Shown here: positions 18,162 through 27,390 of the stretch, one piece after another | How positions within the stretch are numbered: position 1 is the first letter of the stretch | Layout: every line of letters starts with the position of its first letter | DNA from: CAWFZT01 sp963820415 | GTDB taxonomy: Bacteria; Chloroflexota; Anaerolineae; Anaerolineales; Anaerolineaceae | Direction of reading: 5' to 3' | Assembly: GCA_963820415.1 (NCBI GenBank) | Contig: CAWFZT010000006.1 | Span: 1,116,001 to 1,180,000, forward strand | DNA: 64,000 nucleotides | Made by a program: the position numbers and the translations under genes | The notes under the pieces: generated by a model | The model's input: the letters and a program-made list of their open reading frames with translations, nothing else | Database searches by the model: none | What the model was told of the DNA's origin: nothing

Positions 18162-18629
18162 ATGAAAGGCAACGAAAAAATAATTGATAAATTAAATTTT
18201 TTGCTGGCAGATGAGCTGACCGCCATCAGCCAGTATATGGTGCATGCTGGCATGTGTGACAATTGGGGCTACAAAGAACTGCACGATGCTGCCGAAAAAC
18301 GCGCTATCGACGAAATGAAGCACGCCGAGAGATTAATCGACCGCATCCTTTTCCTGGAAGGCATTCCCCTGGTTAACAACCTGAACCCGATGCATATTGG
18401 CGCGACTGTGCCGGTCCAGCACCAGAATGATCACACCGCCGAAGAAGGCGCCATCCAGGGTTACAACGGGGGCATTCGCCTGGCAGTCGAAGTGGGAGAT
18501 AACGGCAGCCGGGCGCTGTTCGAATCGATCCTACAAGATGAGGAAGAGCATATCGATTTTCTGGAAGCCCAACTCGACCAGATCAGCCAGATGGGCATCC
18601 AGACTTACCTGGTGGAACAAATCGGTTAA
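18162..18629 (+). CDS. bfr: Bacterioferritin
   Basis: Iron-storage 24-mer subunit. 155 residues, all-helical. Ferroxidase ligands are visible in ADELTAISQYMVH (Glu18), the DEMKHAERL helix (Glu/His) and ILQDEEEHIDFLE. Met52 in DEMKHAE matches the axial haem ligand of E. coli Bfr, supporting a haem-binding true Bfr. GGAGGATG precedes the start. A perfect hairpin lies 21 bases after the stop. Confidence 0.9.
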   Translation: MKGNEKIIDKLNFLLADELTAISQYMVHAGMCDNWGYKELHDAAEKRAIDEMKHAERLIDRILFLEGIPLVNNLNPMHIGATVPVQHQNDHTAEEGAIQGYNGGIRLAVEVGDNGSRALFESILQDEEEHIDFLEAQLDQISQMGIQTYLVEQIG

Positions 18630-18650
18630 GTTAGCGGGGCTGTCAAACTC

Positions 18651-18680
18651 GAAGCTCTCGGAGAATTCAACGAGAGCTTC
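18651..18680 (+). terminator. Stem-loop after bfr
   Basis: GAAGCTCTCG (18651-18660) and CGAGAGCTTC (18671-18680) are exact inverse complements with a 10-base loop; only a short T-rich tail follows. Confidence 0.55.
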
Positions 18681-18759
18681 TTAATGGGTAATTTAGCGAC
18701 CATTCAGGATATTTTTTTATTATTTTGATTTACTATCTATACAAGGGAGGTCATTGAAA

Positions 18760-19656
18760 ATGGTAAAAATACTCAAATGGATCGGTATAGTTCTAGCTGG
18801 CCTGGTCATCCTGCTCCTGCTGGTGGCAGGAGGGATGATCCTCAGCGTTAACGTGCGCGCAGACAAAGTTTATAACGTTCAACCCGAAGCGATCACCATC
18901 CCAACCGACGCCGCTTCTATCGCACAGGGCAAACACATTGTTACCAGCATTTGCACTGGCTGTCACGGGCCCGACCTGTCCGGAACGGTGATTATTGACT
19001 CTCCACAGATTGGTCACATCGAATTGGCTAACCTGACCCCCGGCAAAGGTGGCGCAGGCTCAGAATTCAAAGACTTAGATTTCGTGCTTGCCATTCGCCA
19101 CGGCCTCGACCCGGATAGAAAAACCTTGCTAATCATGCCCGCCAATGGTTTTTATTATTTTAGCGACCAAGATCTTGGTGCGATTATCGCTTATCTCAAA
19201 AGCCTGCCGGCAGTAAATAAAGAGGTGCCCGAACCGCAAATCAAGCCGCTGGGAAAACTGTTGATCGCCGCCGGGAGATTTGGTAATATTTTTATCGCCG
19301 AGACCATCAACCAGACCGGCCCTCGCCCGGTCGCTCCCGCTCCGGGAGTGACCGCCGCTTACGGTGGTTATCTGGCCAAAACACGCGGCTGCCCGGACTG
19401 CCACGGAGCAGGCCTATCGGGAGGCGTCAGCGGGGGCCCGACCCCTGCTTTAGCGCCTGACCTGACCCCAGCGGGAGACCTGGCCAAATGGACTGAAGCG
19501 GATTTCCTCACTACCCTGCACACCGGTAAAACTCCCAGCGGCAAGATATTGAGTGATGTTATGCCATGGAAGGATTACGGCAAATCCACCGACGATGAGC
19601 TAGGCGCCATATTTCTTTACTTGCAGTCGCTTCCGCCAGTGTCGAAGGCCAAATAA
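18760..19656 (+). CDS. Membrane-anchored diheme cytochrome c
   Basis: Extracytoplasmic electron-transfer protein. The ATG at 18760 is 9 bases after GGAGG. An N-terminal uncleaved signal anchor (WIGIVLAGLVILLLLVAGGM) is followed by two haem c domains with CTGCH at residue 65 and CPDCH at residue 211; candidate axial Met residues occur in LIMPANGF and SDVMPWKDYG. 298 residues. The second domain is joined by a Pro-rich linker. Similar proteins are often subunits of membrane dehydrogenases, but no partner lies beside it. Confidence 0.82.
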   Translation: MVKILKWIGIVLAGLVILLLLVAGGMILSVNVRADKVYNVQPEAITIPTDAASIAQGKHIVTSICTGCHGPDLSGTVIIDSPQIGHIELANLTPGKGGAGSEFKDLDFVLAIRHGLDPDRKTLLIMPANGFYYFSDQDLGAIIAYLKSLPAVNKEVPEPQIKPLGKLLIAAGRFGNIFIAETINQTGPRPVAPAPGVTAAYGGYLAKTRGCPDCHGAGLSGGVSGGPTPALAPDLTPAGDLAKWTEADFLTTLHTGKTPSGKILSDVMPWKDYGKSTDDELGAIFLYLQSLPPVSKAK

Positions 19657-19687
19657 CCGCCAACGCCGTTGGATGCCCGGCAGGCAG

Positions 19688-20788
19688 CTAACGATAGCGG
19701 CGGATAATGGCTTCCATTTCGTCTTGCTTGGCTTCCATTTCCTGGAGCATTTTGAGCTGGGTACGTGTGCGCTCCAGGTTATGCTCAGGGTGGTGGATCT
19801 TATAATAGATATCGCCGTTCAAGTAATCAGAAAGGAAGCGGATACCCTGCTCGAAAGTGATCAACTGTCCGGCGAAGACCAGCAGGTCGCTTTCCTGGGT
19901 GGTCAGGAAATCCCGGGCAGCGTCGAGGTAGCCGCGCCCCAGCCAGTTAAACATATTCAGGTCCACGCCCACCTTCGAAAGGTCCACCTCGTCTTCCGCG
20001 GCGGTGGCGGTGCCCATGCGCACCAGGTCGCCGAAGTCGTACAGGGCTGACCCAGGCATCATCGTATCCAGGTCGATCACGCACACCCCTTCCGCGGTAT
20101 GGTTGTCGATCAGGACGTTGTTCAGCTTGGTGTCGTTGTGGGTGATGCGTTCTGGAAGCAGGCCGTTTTCCAGCCGTTCAACCACCAGGGAAGCAATGGC
20201 TTCGCGCTGCAGATAAAAGTCGATCTCGCTGCAGACAGTTTTGGCACGGTTCGCAGCATCTTGTTCGACCGCCTGCCTGAAAGCTTCAAAACGCCGGTGG
20301 GTGTGATGGAAACCCGGGATCGTTTCATGCAAGCTTTCGCCTGGCAGGCTATCCAGCAGCTTCTGGAAATTTCCAAAGGCTTTGGCGGCGCTGTAAACAT
20401 GGCGCAAGTCTTCGACAATCTCATAGGTGCGCGCCCCATCAATGAAAACGTAAGTGCGCCAGTATTCGCCTCCGTCGGTCTTGTAAAAAGACTTGCCGTC
20501 CTGGGTAGGTACCAGGGTCAAGGTGCCCCGTTCAGGGTCGCCGCCGGCTTCGATAATACGCTGGCGGGCATAGCTGGTCACTCGCTCGATGTTCTCCATT
20601 AACTTTTCGGGCTGCTTGAAAACGTTGTGGTTGATGCGCTGGTGGACAAAGCATTTTGGCCCATGGCGGGTCTTATACAAACCCAGGTAGGTATCATTAA
20701 TGTGGCCTGACCCGTGGGGCCGGGCTTCGATGAACTCGCCGTCGATTTGAAACTGGCGGCTGATTTCACGGACGCACTCATTTTCCAT
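19688..20788 (-). CDS. NahK-like sugar 1-kinase (aminoglycoside phosphotransferase fold)
   Basis: Probable anomeric kinase for an N-acetylhexosamine or related sugar. 366 residues; RPHGSGHINDTYLG and HQRINHNVFKQPEKLMENI match the N-terminal lobe of N-acetylhexosamine 1-kinases of the lacto-N-biose pathway. The catalytic loop is ERITHNDTKLNNVLID and the metal loop VIDLDTMMPG. It is the third gene of a minus-strand operon after an oxidoreductase and a sugar-1-phosphate nucleotidyltransferase, consistent with making an activated sugar. Confidence 0.75.
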   Translation of the reverse strand: MENECVREISRQFQIDGEFIEARPHGSGHINDTYLGLYKTRHGPKCFVHQRINHNVFKQPEKLMENIERVTSYARQRIIEAGGDPERGTLTLVPTQDGKSFYKTDGGEYWRTYVFIDGARTYEIVEDLRHVYSAAKAFGNFQKLLDSLPGESLHETIPGFHHTHRRFEAFRQAVEQDAANRAKTVCSEIDFYLQREAIASLVVERLENGLLPERITHNDTKLNNVLIDNHTAEGVCVIDLDTMMPGSALYDFGDLVRMGTATAAEDEVDLSKVGVDLNMFNWLGRGYLDAARDFLTTQESDLLVFAGQLITFEQGIRFLSDYLNGDIYYKIHHPEHNLERTRTQLKMLQEMEAKQDEMEAIIRRYR

Positions 20789-20797
20789 AAATCATCA

Positions 20798-21721
20798 TTA
20801 TTCCCACAGGCGCTCAGGATATACGCCCTGGCTGATCAACTGGCGAATGGCGGATTGGACGAACGGGCGGTCTTCCGGATAGGTAACGCCGAACCATTTT
20901 TCGGCGGTCGGCAGAACTTTCACCTGCGCCCGTTGCTGCTGGAGTAAAGTGTCGACCACCTCAGGTAAATAAAACTCTGCATTAGACAGGTTCCCAGAAT
21001 TTTTTTCCAAAAACAGCGGGAACTGTTCTTGCAGGGCGAGGAAAAAAGCCGGTGTGAAGCCCCACATATTCATCGATACAGGCGTTTCGAACGGCAGGTA
21101 GACCCACTCTCCACTGCCTTCAAGAAACCTGGCGCGCTTGCCTTCCCGCTCGATGTGGGTGCGCTCCTGGATGCCTGACAGGTAACCATCTTCGGTCACC
21201 TGGCAAACGCCGCGCGCCACCCACCCATACTCGGACAGGGTATTGCCCAAACGGTAACCGGCCATGCAGCCCTCGTAAACGCCTGGCTGGCCAGGCTGGC
21301 CCCAGCGCAGGTATTCTGCCAGGGCTATAAACGTACTTCGGCCGTAAAAATCGTCAGCGTTGATTGCCGTAAATGGGCTGTGAACGACCTTGCGGCAGCT
21401 CAGTACGGCGTGGCCGGTGCCCCACGGCTTCTGGCGCCCGGCAGGCGCGGCGAATCCTGGCGGCAGGTCGGCCAACTCCTGGTAAACGTACTCTATCTCA
21501 GCACGCCGGGCGACCTTCTGGCCAATTTTGGCATGGAATACTTCCTGGAGATCGGGGCGGATGAGAAATACTACTTTGCTGAAACCTGCCCGCAGAGCAT
21601 CGAAGATAGAATAATCGATGACAATTTCGCCGCCAGGGCCTACCGGGTCGACCTGTTTCAAGCCGCCATAACGGCTGCCTATTCCGGCAGCCATTATGAT
21701 AAGGGTGATGTCCTCTGCCAT
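20798..21721 (-). CDS. Sugar-phosphate nucleotidyltransferase
   Basis: 307 residues. The N-terminal IIMAAGIGSRYGGLKQVDPVGPGG is the NTP-transferase signature, followed by GTGHAVLSC and the metal site NADDFYGRS. Product specificity cannot be read. It starts in a TAATG overlap with the upstream oxidoreductase and ends 9 bases before the kinase, so the three are probably co-translated; the kinase could supply its sugar-1-phosphate. Confidence 0.8.
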   Translation of the reverse strand: MAEDITLIIMAAGIGSRYGGLKQVDPVGPGGEIVIDYSIFDALRAGFSKVVFLIRPDLQEVFHAKIGQKVARRAEIEYVYQELADLPPGFAAPAGRQKPWGTGHAVLSCRKVVHSPFTAINADDFYGRSTFIALAEYLRWGQPGQPGVYEGCMAGYRLGNTLSEYGWVARGVCQVTEDGYLSGIQERTHIEREGKRARFLEGSGEWVYLPFETPVSMNMWGFTPAFFLALQEQFPLFLEKNSGNLSNAEFYLPEVVDTLLQQQRAQVKVLPTAEKWFGVTYPEDRPFVQSAIRQLISQGVYPERLWE

Positions 21722-22984
21722 TACAAATCTACAACCCGGTGCTCGCAGCGCGCCCGTTCAGCAGCAAATACCATGCGGTGAGTTTCGAGCGACTCATCCG
21801 GTCCGGAAAGGATTCTGGCCGGGTCCTTAGCCGCCACAGCCGCCACAAAACGATCCATCAGGCCGTAATCCCCGCCGCCATGCCCGCTCATCTCCGTATC
21901 ATCATCCATTGCCGTAGAAATTGTGCGGGTCTGATCGGTCAAAAAGTCGAAAACCTGGATGTTCTCCCCGTCGCCGAACAACTCGCCGCGCGTGCCGAAA
22001 ATGCGTGTCTTGCGCGGGGCAGCCTGGTTGAAAGCAGTCATGGTGAAAACCGCTGTTTTCCCACCGGCAAACTGCATGCTGACCACCTGGTGGTCGACCA
22101 CATCGTTGTCACACTCATAAACGCAGCGACCATAAGGCCCGTTTTCGAGCGCGGCGGTAACCGTCTCGACGCTCGGCTCAGGGGTGAGCACGTTCACAGG
22201 CCAATCGGTGTCTCCCTGCGCCAGACGGCCCAGGTAGATCTTTTTGGCCGAATAGGCGCACTGCGCCTCGTAAGCGCAGTCCAGGCAGCGCTTTGCCTCA
22301 CCGGCCGCGGCCGGTTTTTCCGAGCGCTTGAAATGCTTGAGTGCGCCGAATGAGGAGACCGACTTGCACGACTCGCCCATGATGTAGCGGATCCAATCCA
22401 GGTCATGGCAGGATTTCGAGAGCAGCATGAATGAGGATTTCTTTTCGTTGCTCCAGTTGCCGCGCACGAAGGAATGCGCCTGGTGCCAGTAGCCAACCGG
22501 TTCCAGGTGTTGGATGGAAACCACCTCACCAAGATCGCCAGAGTCAACCACCTGCTTGAGCACCTGCGTGTAATGGGTGTAGCGCATCACGTGGCAAACG
22601 GCAAACAGAACTTTGGCGTCTTTGACTGCCTTGACGATGCGTTGGCAGTCGGCCTCGTTGGGGGCCATGGGTTTCTCAAGCAAAATATCGTAGCCAAGGC
22701 CGGCAAAAGCCAGGGTTGGCCCCAGGTGCATGGCATCCTGGGTGGCGATAATGGCCACATCTGCCAGGCGCGGCCGCCGGGCCAACTCCTCCCATTTCGA
22801 AAAAACGCTTTCGGAAGGGAGCGCGTAGGTATCCGCCATGTACTGGCGGTTGTAAGGGACGGGGCTCTGCCACCCCCACAATTTTCAGGCGATCAGGGTG
22901 TTCCTGGGCGAATTTAGCATAGGTCATGCCGCGCCCGCCTGCGCCGGCAATCACAGCAGTGACAGGTTTTGGGTCTGAGGTCAT
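21721..22984 (-). CDS. Gfo/Idh/MocA-family oxidoreductase, frame-disrupted
   Basis: NAD(P)-dependent sugar oxidoreductase. The Rossmann motif VIAGAGGRGMTYAKF is encoded from the ATG at 22984 (AGGAG 7 bases before). The rest, from YNRQYMADTY through the EKPMA motif and a catalytic-domain region with a Cys cluster (CLDCAYEAQCAY), lies in another frame. The break is at 22854-22855 (sense CCCTTACAA); dropping one T gives AEPRPYNRQYMAD, as in family members. About 420 residues when corrected. First gene of the oxidoreductase-nucleotidyltransferase-kinase operon. Confidence 0.8.
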
Positions 22985-23011
22985 CACAATACTCCTGTTT
23001 GGGATATCCCT

Positions 23012-23035
23012 ATTATACTTTGAACGAACCAAAGT
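23012..23035 (-). promoter_or_regulatory. Promoter with overlapping operator for the Gfo/Idh operon
   Basis: On the minus strand TATAAT (23017-23012) is followed 33 bases on by the ATG. The palindrome ACTTTG-N7-CAAAGT (23017-23035) covers the spacer, where a repressor would block polymerase. GGGATATCCC at 23001-23010 is a second perfect palindrome. The regulator is unknown. Confidence 0.5.
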
Positions 23036-23039
23036 AAAG

Positions 23040-23100
23040 AAAGGTGAATTTGAGTTGTCGCGGGCGCGCCGTGCCAGCGACAACTCAAATTCACACCTTT
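23040..23100. repeat. Long perfect-arm inverted repeat upstream of the Gfo/Idh promoter
   Basis: The arm AAAGGTGAATTTGAGTTGTC (from 23040) and its inverse complement ending at 23100 match over about 22 bp with a 2-base bulge, around a GC-rich centre that can itself fold (GGC...GCC). It could be a bidirectional terminator or a REP-like element. I see no second copy in this window. Confidence 0.7.
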
Positions 23101-23184
23101 GTGACAGCGGATGTGCCGTATAATCAATGAACAGCTATTTACACAATCACTGCATTGACAGAACCACGTCCCTATCGTCCAGCT

Positions 23185-23355
23185 ATGAAAAGCCAGGAAA
23201 TCCTCGCCACTTTGAAGGACATGGGCTGAAAGAATTACCTGGATAAGAATATCATCCACATTGTTGACGAGAATTTCGACGTGGTCCAGGCTGCCAAAAC
23301 GAAGCAGCAGTTTGAAGTGAGAACCGTTTATGAACAGGAATTCTCCACCAGTTGA
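23185..23355 (+). pseudogene. Short TGA-interrupted frame, possible gene remnant
   Basis: The frame MKSQEILATLKDMG, stop (TGA at 23227-23229), then KNYLDKNIIHIVDENFDVVQ and on to a second TGA at 23355. Codon content looks protein-like on both sides of the stop, but there is no ribosome-binding site and no recognised family. A decayed gene is the simplest reading. No clear SECIS-type hairpin follows the TGA. Confidence 0.25.
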
Positions 23356-23392
23356 GGCGGACCTGAAATGCATTATCGTTGATTGAATTTTT

Positions 23393-24493
23393 ATGGAACC
23401 ATTTACCAACGATTTCCGCAATATGCTGGCAGTTTTGGCCAACAAACGACCAGCTCGACTGCCTGTCTACGAACACATTATCAGCCCCAAGATCATGGAA
23501 AAAATCCTGGGTGTGGAATTCGCCAACCTTTTGGAAGGCAGTCAGGCTGATCTTAAGCAGTTCTTTACCCAGTACTGCCGCTTTTTCCAGCAAATGACCT
23601 ACGATACGGTTTCTTTCGAAGTCTGCATTACGGAAATTTTGCCCGACCACGGGGCATTGATGGGCAGCCGGCTCGGACCAATCCAAAACCGGGACGATTT
23701 TGAACGCTACCCTTGGGATAAGCTGCCGGAGTTATTCTGGAACAATGCTGAGACAAAGTTCCAGGCTTTGAGTGAATGCCTGCCGGCCGGGATGAAAGCC
23801 CTCGGCGGAGTGGGAAATGGTGTTTTTGAGATCAGCGAAGACCTGGTGGGGTTTCAGTATCTGGCTTACATGCAGGCTGATGACCCCGGGTTGTTTGACG
23901 ACCTTTACCGCAAGATCGGCGACTTGATGGTAACGATCTGGGGCGGTTTTCTGGAGCGCCACTCCGAAGCCTTTGCCATTTGCCGGGTCGGCGATGACCT
24001 GGGGTTCAAGACTGGCACCCTGGTTTCGCCCAGGACTATCCGCCAGCAGGTTATTCCGCAGTACCGGCGGGTGATCGCCCAAATTAAGCAGGCCGGGATG
24101 CCTTTTCTGTGGCATTCCTGCGGAAAAATTTTCGCCATTATGGACGATATGATCGACCTGGGCATCGACGCCAAGCATTCCAACGAAGATATCATCGCCC
24201 CATTCGACGAATGGATCGAGCTTTATGGCCAACGCATCGGCCTGTTGGGCGGGATTGACGTCGACCTGCTCTGCCAGAAGAAACCGGTCGAAATTGTGGA
24301 AACTGTGTTTGAAAATGGGCGGCGTTTCAGGCAGACTGCCCGCGGCTACGCCCTTGGGTCGGGCAATTCAATCCCGGATTATGTGCCGGTGGATGGTTAC
24401 CTGGCCATGATTGAGGGGGCGCAAAGAATTCGAGAAGAAGAAGGTTCCGAATTTCAGGTATTTGCGGCTGTCATGAGACCCTCAAATACCTAA
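23393..24493 (+). CDS. URO-D/MtaA-superfamily protein (paralogue 2)
   Basis: 366 residues, TIM-barrel superfamily of URO-D and methylcobalamin:CoM-type methyltransferases. It keeps the zinc-type motif WHSCGK (His241, Cys243) and a LGGIDVDLL segment near the C-terminus. The ATG at 23393 lacks a strong ribosome-binding site. No corrinoid protein gene is adjacent, so a methyl donor partner, if any, is elsewhere. Substrate unknown. Confidence 0.72.
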   Translation: MEPFTNDFRNMLAVLANKRPARLPVYEHIISPKIMEKILGVEFANLLEGSQADLKQFFTQYCRFFQQMTYDTVSFEVCITEILPDHGALMGSRLGPIQNRDDFERYPWDKLPELFWNNAETKFQALSECLPAGMKALGGVGNGVFEISEDLVGFQYLAYMQADDPGLFDDLYRKIGDLMVTIWGGFLERHSEAFAICRVGDDLGFKTGTLVSPRTIRQQVIPQYRRVIAQIKQAGMPFLWHSCGKIFAIMDDMIDLGIDAKHSNEDIIAPFDEWIELYGQRIGLLGGIDVDLLCQKKPVEIVETVFENGRRFRQTARGYALGSGNSIPDYVPVDGYLAMIEGAQRIREEEGSEFQVFAAVMRPSNT

Positions 24494-24514
24494 AAATTGG
24501 TGTTTTATTGGCGC

Positions 24515-25288
24515 TCAGGCAGGTTTTCTTGTTTGTAAGACCAAAAGATGCTCGTGGAAGACCAGTTGGCCTTCTCGCTCCAGCCGTTCCTGCTGGCGTA
24601 GCAGATAGGGCAGGTGCGTTTCAACCGAGAAATCATCCACGATCCACGGAATCGCCTTCAGGTAGTAGACCAGGCCAGCCACATCTTTGAAGATTTTCCT
24701 GCCGCTCCATTCTTGCGCAAATTCTACGACAAGATGGGTTTCTGCAACCCGCTCCAGGGCGAACGCCAGGTTGAAATAAGGCCAATGCGGCTGGTCGTCG
24801 AAGGCTTCGAACAGGTCGAGCAGGCTTTTACCGTCGACCTGTTGGGTTAAAAAGACGCCGCCGGGTCTCAACACCCGCTCCACGTCGCGGGTATTGTAGC
24901 CGGTGTGGCGGTCGATCACCAGGTCAAATTCCGAATCGCCAAAGGGTAGGATTTCGGCCAACGCCGCCTCTGAATGGCGCACCTCTACCCCATAAGGCGC
25001 CAGACGCTGGCGCGCCAGTTCCAGGTTGGGTAAATAACCTTCAGTTACCGCCAGGCGGGGCGGGAAAACGTCTTTGAATTCGAGCAGCTTTTCACCCCCG
25101 GCCGTGCCCAGGTCGAGGGCCGACTGCGCCTGCAACATCTGCTGGCGCACCATCACCTCGTAAGACCAGGGTGGGAGTTCGTTAATGACTTTGTCATCCA
25201 GGTAAGAAAAATCCCAACCTGAGAAAGGCTGCTGTTCGACTGCCAGCCAGGTGGAAAGATGAGGGTGAGAATGGGACACGCTTTTCAT
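24515..25288 (-). CDS. SAM-dependent methyltransferase (class I)
   Basis: 257 residues. Motif I ALDLGTAGGEKLLEF binds SAM; motif II/III FDLVIDRHTGYN and the post-motif RVLRPGGVFLTQQVDG follow the Rossmann methyltransferase order. Cytoplasmic. Substrate not readable. Its upstream region carries a copy of the ~90-bp palindromic element. Confidence 0.75.
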   Translation of the reverse strand: MKSVSHSHPHLSTWLAVEQQPFSGWDFSYLDDKVINELPPWSYEVMVRQQMLQAQSALDLGTAGGEKLLEFKDVFPPRLAVTEGYLPNLELARQRLAPYGVEVRHSEAALAEILPFGDSEFDLVIDRHTGYNTRDVERVLRPGGVFLTQQVDGKSLLDLFEAFDDQPHWPYFNLAFALERVAETHLVVEFAQEWSGRKIFKDVAGLVYYLKAIPWIVDDFSVETHLPYLLRQQERLEREGQLVFHEHLLVLQTRKPA

Positions 25289-25325
25289 GCCTTCTATGGA
25301 TGATTATCGCACTTATTTGGGCTCA

Positions 25326-25413
25326 TTGGGATTTACCGTGGAAGGTCCCCAGATTTTGGGATGTCATGACATCCCAAAATCTGGGAGTTCACCACGACTA
25401 TTCCCAGAGAACC
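25326..25413. repeat. Long palindromic element, copy A
   Basis: The outer arms ttgggatttaccgtgg and cacgactattcccag are imperfect inverse complements. The centre 25348-25385 is a perfect 38-bp palindrome (CCCAGATTTTGGGATGTCA and its complement). Related copies are at 46991 and 62597. It lies between a transporter gene's stop and a methyltransferase gene's start. Confidence 0.85.
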
Positions 25414-25414
25414 C

Positions 25415-26326
25415 TTATTCGATCGCAGTGGGCGAAGATGGTGAGGTTTCTACTTTCAACCCACCAGGATCAGCCTGGCGATTGAGCTGCGCCAGCAGCA
25501 TGGCCGCCAGCATCAGGGCGCAGCCGGCCACCTGCCCGGCGCGCAGCCCTTCACCCAACCAGACGAAGCCAAATAGGGCGGCGAAGACCGCCTCCATGCT
25601 CAGCAGGATGGCCGCGTCTGTAGCGGGGGCGTGCTTTTGCCCGGCGACCTGCAGGGTAAAACCTATGGCAATCGGGAAACAGGCGCTGTAAAGGATGGCT
25701 GGCCAGGTAAGCGGCAGGGCGCCCAGGCTGGGTAGCTCGAACAAAGACCCGGCGAGCAGGTTTAGCGCGCCGCCGACCAGGAACTGGCTGACCGAGAACG
25801 GCAGCACATCCATGCGGCGCGACAGCCGGCCAACCAGGATGACGTGCAACGCCCAGATCAGTGAGCCGATCAGCTCGAGACTATCTCCTGGGGCCAGGCG
25901 AAACGTGCCCTGGGCGCTGAGCAGCCAGATGCCCACCACCGCCAGGCCGGCGGCCAACCAGGAAAACAACCGGACCTTCTGCCGCCAGAACAGCGCCAAC
26001 AGCATCGGCACCAGCACCACGTACAGGCCGGTGATGAAGCCGGCGTTGGCCGCTGAAGTGTACTGCATCCCGGCCTGTTGCAGCCAGCCCCCGCCAAACA
26101 GCAGTACTCCGGCTAACCCAACCCAGGGCAGATCGGTTGGTTTGAGTTTCCAGCGCGGCAGGGCGAATGGCAGCAATATCAATGCGCCCAGCAAAAAGCG
26201 CCCACCGTTGAATAAAAAAGCGCCCAGGTGGTGGCTGGCAGCCAGGCGCTGGGCGACAAACCCTGAGCCCCATACTACAGCCACAAAAAACAAAGTCAAG
26301 TCAGCTTTAAGGCGCATAAGGCGCAA
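25415..26326 (-). CDS. EamA/DMT-family transporter
   Basis: 303 residues with about ten hydrophobic helices in two repeated five-helix halves, beginning LTLFFVAVVWGSGFVAQRLA and with the second half around LIWALHVILVGRLSRR; the EamA pattern of drug/metabolite exporters. Inner membrane. Substrate unknown. A second in-frame ATG (MRLKADL) three codons later is an equally good start. The stop codon abuts the palindromic element. Confidence 0.8.
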   Translation of the reverse strand: MRLMRLKADLTLFFVAVVWGSGFVAQRLAASHHLGAFLFNGGRFLLGALILLPFALPRWKLKPTDLPWVGLAGVLLFGGGWLQQAGMQYTSAANAGFITGLYVVLVPMLLALFWRQKVRLFSWLAAGLAVVGIWLLSAQGTFRLAPGDSLELIGSLIWALHVILVGRLSRRMDVLPFSVSQFLVGGALNLLAGSLFELPSLGALPLTWPAILYSACFPIAIGFTLQVAGQKHAPATDAAILLSMEAVFAALFGFVWLGEGLRAGQVAGCALMLAAMLLAQLNRQADPGGLKVETSPSSPTAIE

Positions 26327-26414
26327 TTATAATCCTTCATCGCCGCCCAATCTACCTGGGCCATACCGGTTGTGTAAGAAATCGCAGAAGGGTTCAAGGT
26401 TTGTTCCTTCCCTT

Positions 26415-26822
26415 TCATTCTTTGGGTTCTTCTGGTGGGGAGAAACCCTTTTTTCGTTCGACGAAAAACCAGGCTAAAGCGCCAAATACAGCAATGCCTG
26501 CCAGCGAGCTGGCCAGGTCGGTCCACGAAGAATTGCGACTGGGGAAGAATCTCTGGGAGAATTCTTCCAACGCCACCACCCCGGCTACCACCAGGCTGGC
26601 TGTAATCGCCCGGCGGAGGGTGCGCCGGCCCGGCCCGGAAAGCACCGTCAGGTTCACCAGCAGGCTGAGCAGGCCCATCAAAACAAAATGCCCCACCTTA
26701 TCGCCGCTTGGGAAATCATACAGCGCCGCCACAAAAACCGGCATCCTGCGGCTGTCGGCGGCGACCACAATGGCCAGGAGGAGCAGGATAAACACAATAG
26801 TGAGCCACTTCGGATTTTTCAT
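26415..26822 (-). CDS. VanZ-like membrane protein
   Basis: 135 residues from the ATG at 26822 (GAGGCAGG upstream). Membrane helices are interspersed with the family signature SGDKVGHFVLMGLL, EEFSQRFFPSR and SSWTDLASSLAG, which is the VanZ pattern (GDK..HF..., E..Q...R...D...N/S..G). Role unknown; some relatives affect glycopeptide response. Follows the lipoprotein gene by 7 bases. Confidence 0.72.
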   Translation of the reverse strand: MKNPKWLTIVFILLLLAIVVAADSRRMPVFVAALYDFPSGDKVGHFVLMGLLSLLVNLTVLSGPGRRTLRRAITASLVVAGVVALEEFSQRFFPSRNSSWTDLASSLAGIAVFGALAWFFVERKKGFSPPEEPKE

Positions 26823-26829
26823 GCCTGCC

Positions 26830-27367
26830 TCACGAATTAACCAGCATGACGCTGACCAGCTCGCCCTGGGCGACAATTCCTACCGTGACCGAATAATGCC
26901 CCTTCAGAAAGATCAGCAGGTCGCCGCCAACTCCAACACCAGAAGAAAACAACTGCCAGCCCCAGCGCGGCATCTCTTGCAAGTAATACTGGCGTACCCC
27001 TTCCCGGGAGGTCCTGAGATAATAATAATACACACTACCTTTATCCTCGCCGGCGATCGCCTGAGGCATCACCGGCAAGCCGTTCCAAGAGGGCAGCGGT
27101 TTCCCTGAAAAATTAAACAGGAAACCCAGGTCAGGAGTCGGAGAAGGAGGAATGCGTGTTTTCGTGGGGGTAGACGTCGGGGTTGGCGTGCTGGTCGGCG
27201 ATGGGGTTAAAAGTAGGCGTAGAGGTCAGCGTGGTTGTGGGTGTAACCGTATTGGTCAGGGTGGGGCTGGGCAGCGGCGCTAACCCACCCCCACAGGCGG
27301 TGAGCAGAATACCCAGCCAGGATACAGCCAGGAGGGCGAAGGAGCGTCTCAATTCTTCCGTCATCAT
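26830..27367 (-). CDS. Lipoprotein with Thr/Pro linker, frame-disrupted
   Basis: The N-terminus MTEELRRSFALLAVSWLGIL ends in the lipobox LLTAC-GGG, so the product should be a lipid-anchored surface protein. A Thr/Ser/Pro linker follows, then a C-terminal domain (LGFLFNFSGKPLPSW ... SVYYYYLRTSREGVRQYYLQ) in another frame. The break lies at 27207-27212 (sense ACTTTTAACCCC); removing one base joins the linker as TPSPTSTPTPTSTPTKT. About 178 residues corrected. The ligand is unknown. It starts 24 bases after the methyltransferase stop. Confidence 0.6.
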
Positions 27368-27390
27368 CGTGGTGAACCGCTTCCAGGCGA

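Noticed and set aside
23227..23229. Selenocysteine reading of the in-frame TGA
   Set aside because: No clear SECIS-type hairpin directly downstream, and no selenoprotein family match for the short peptide.
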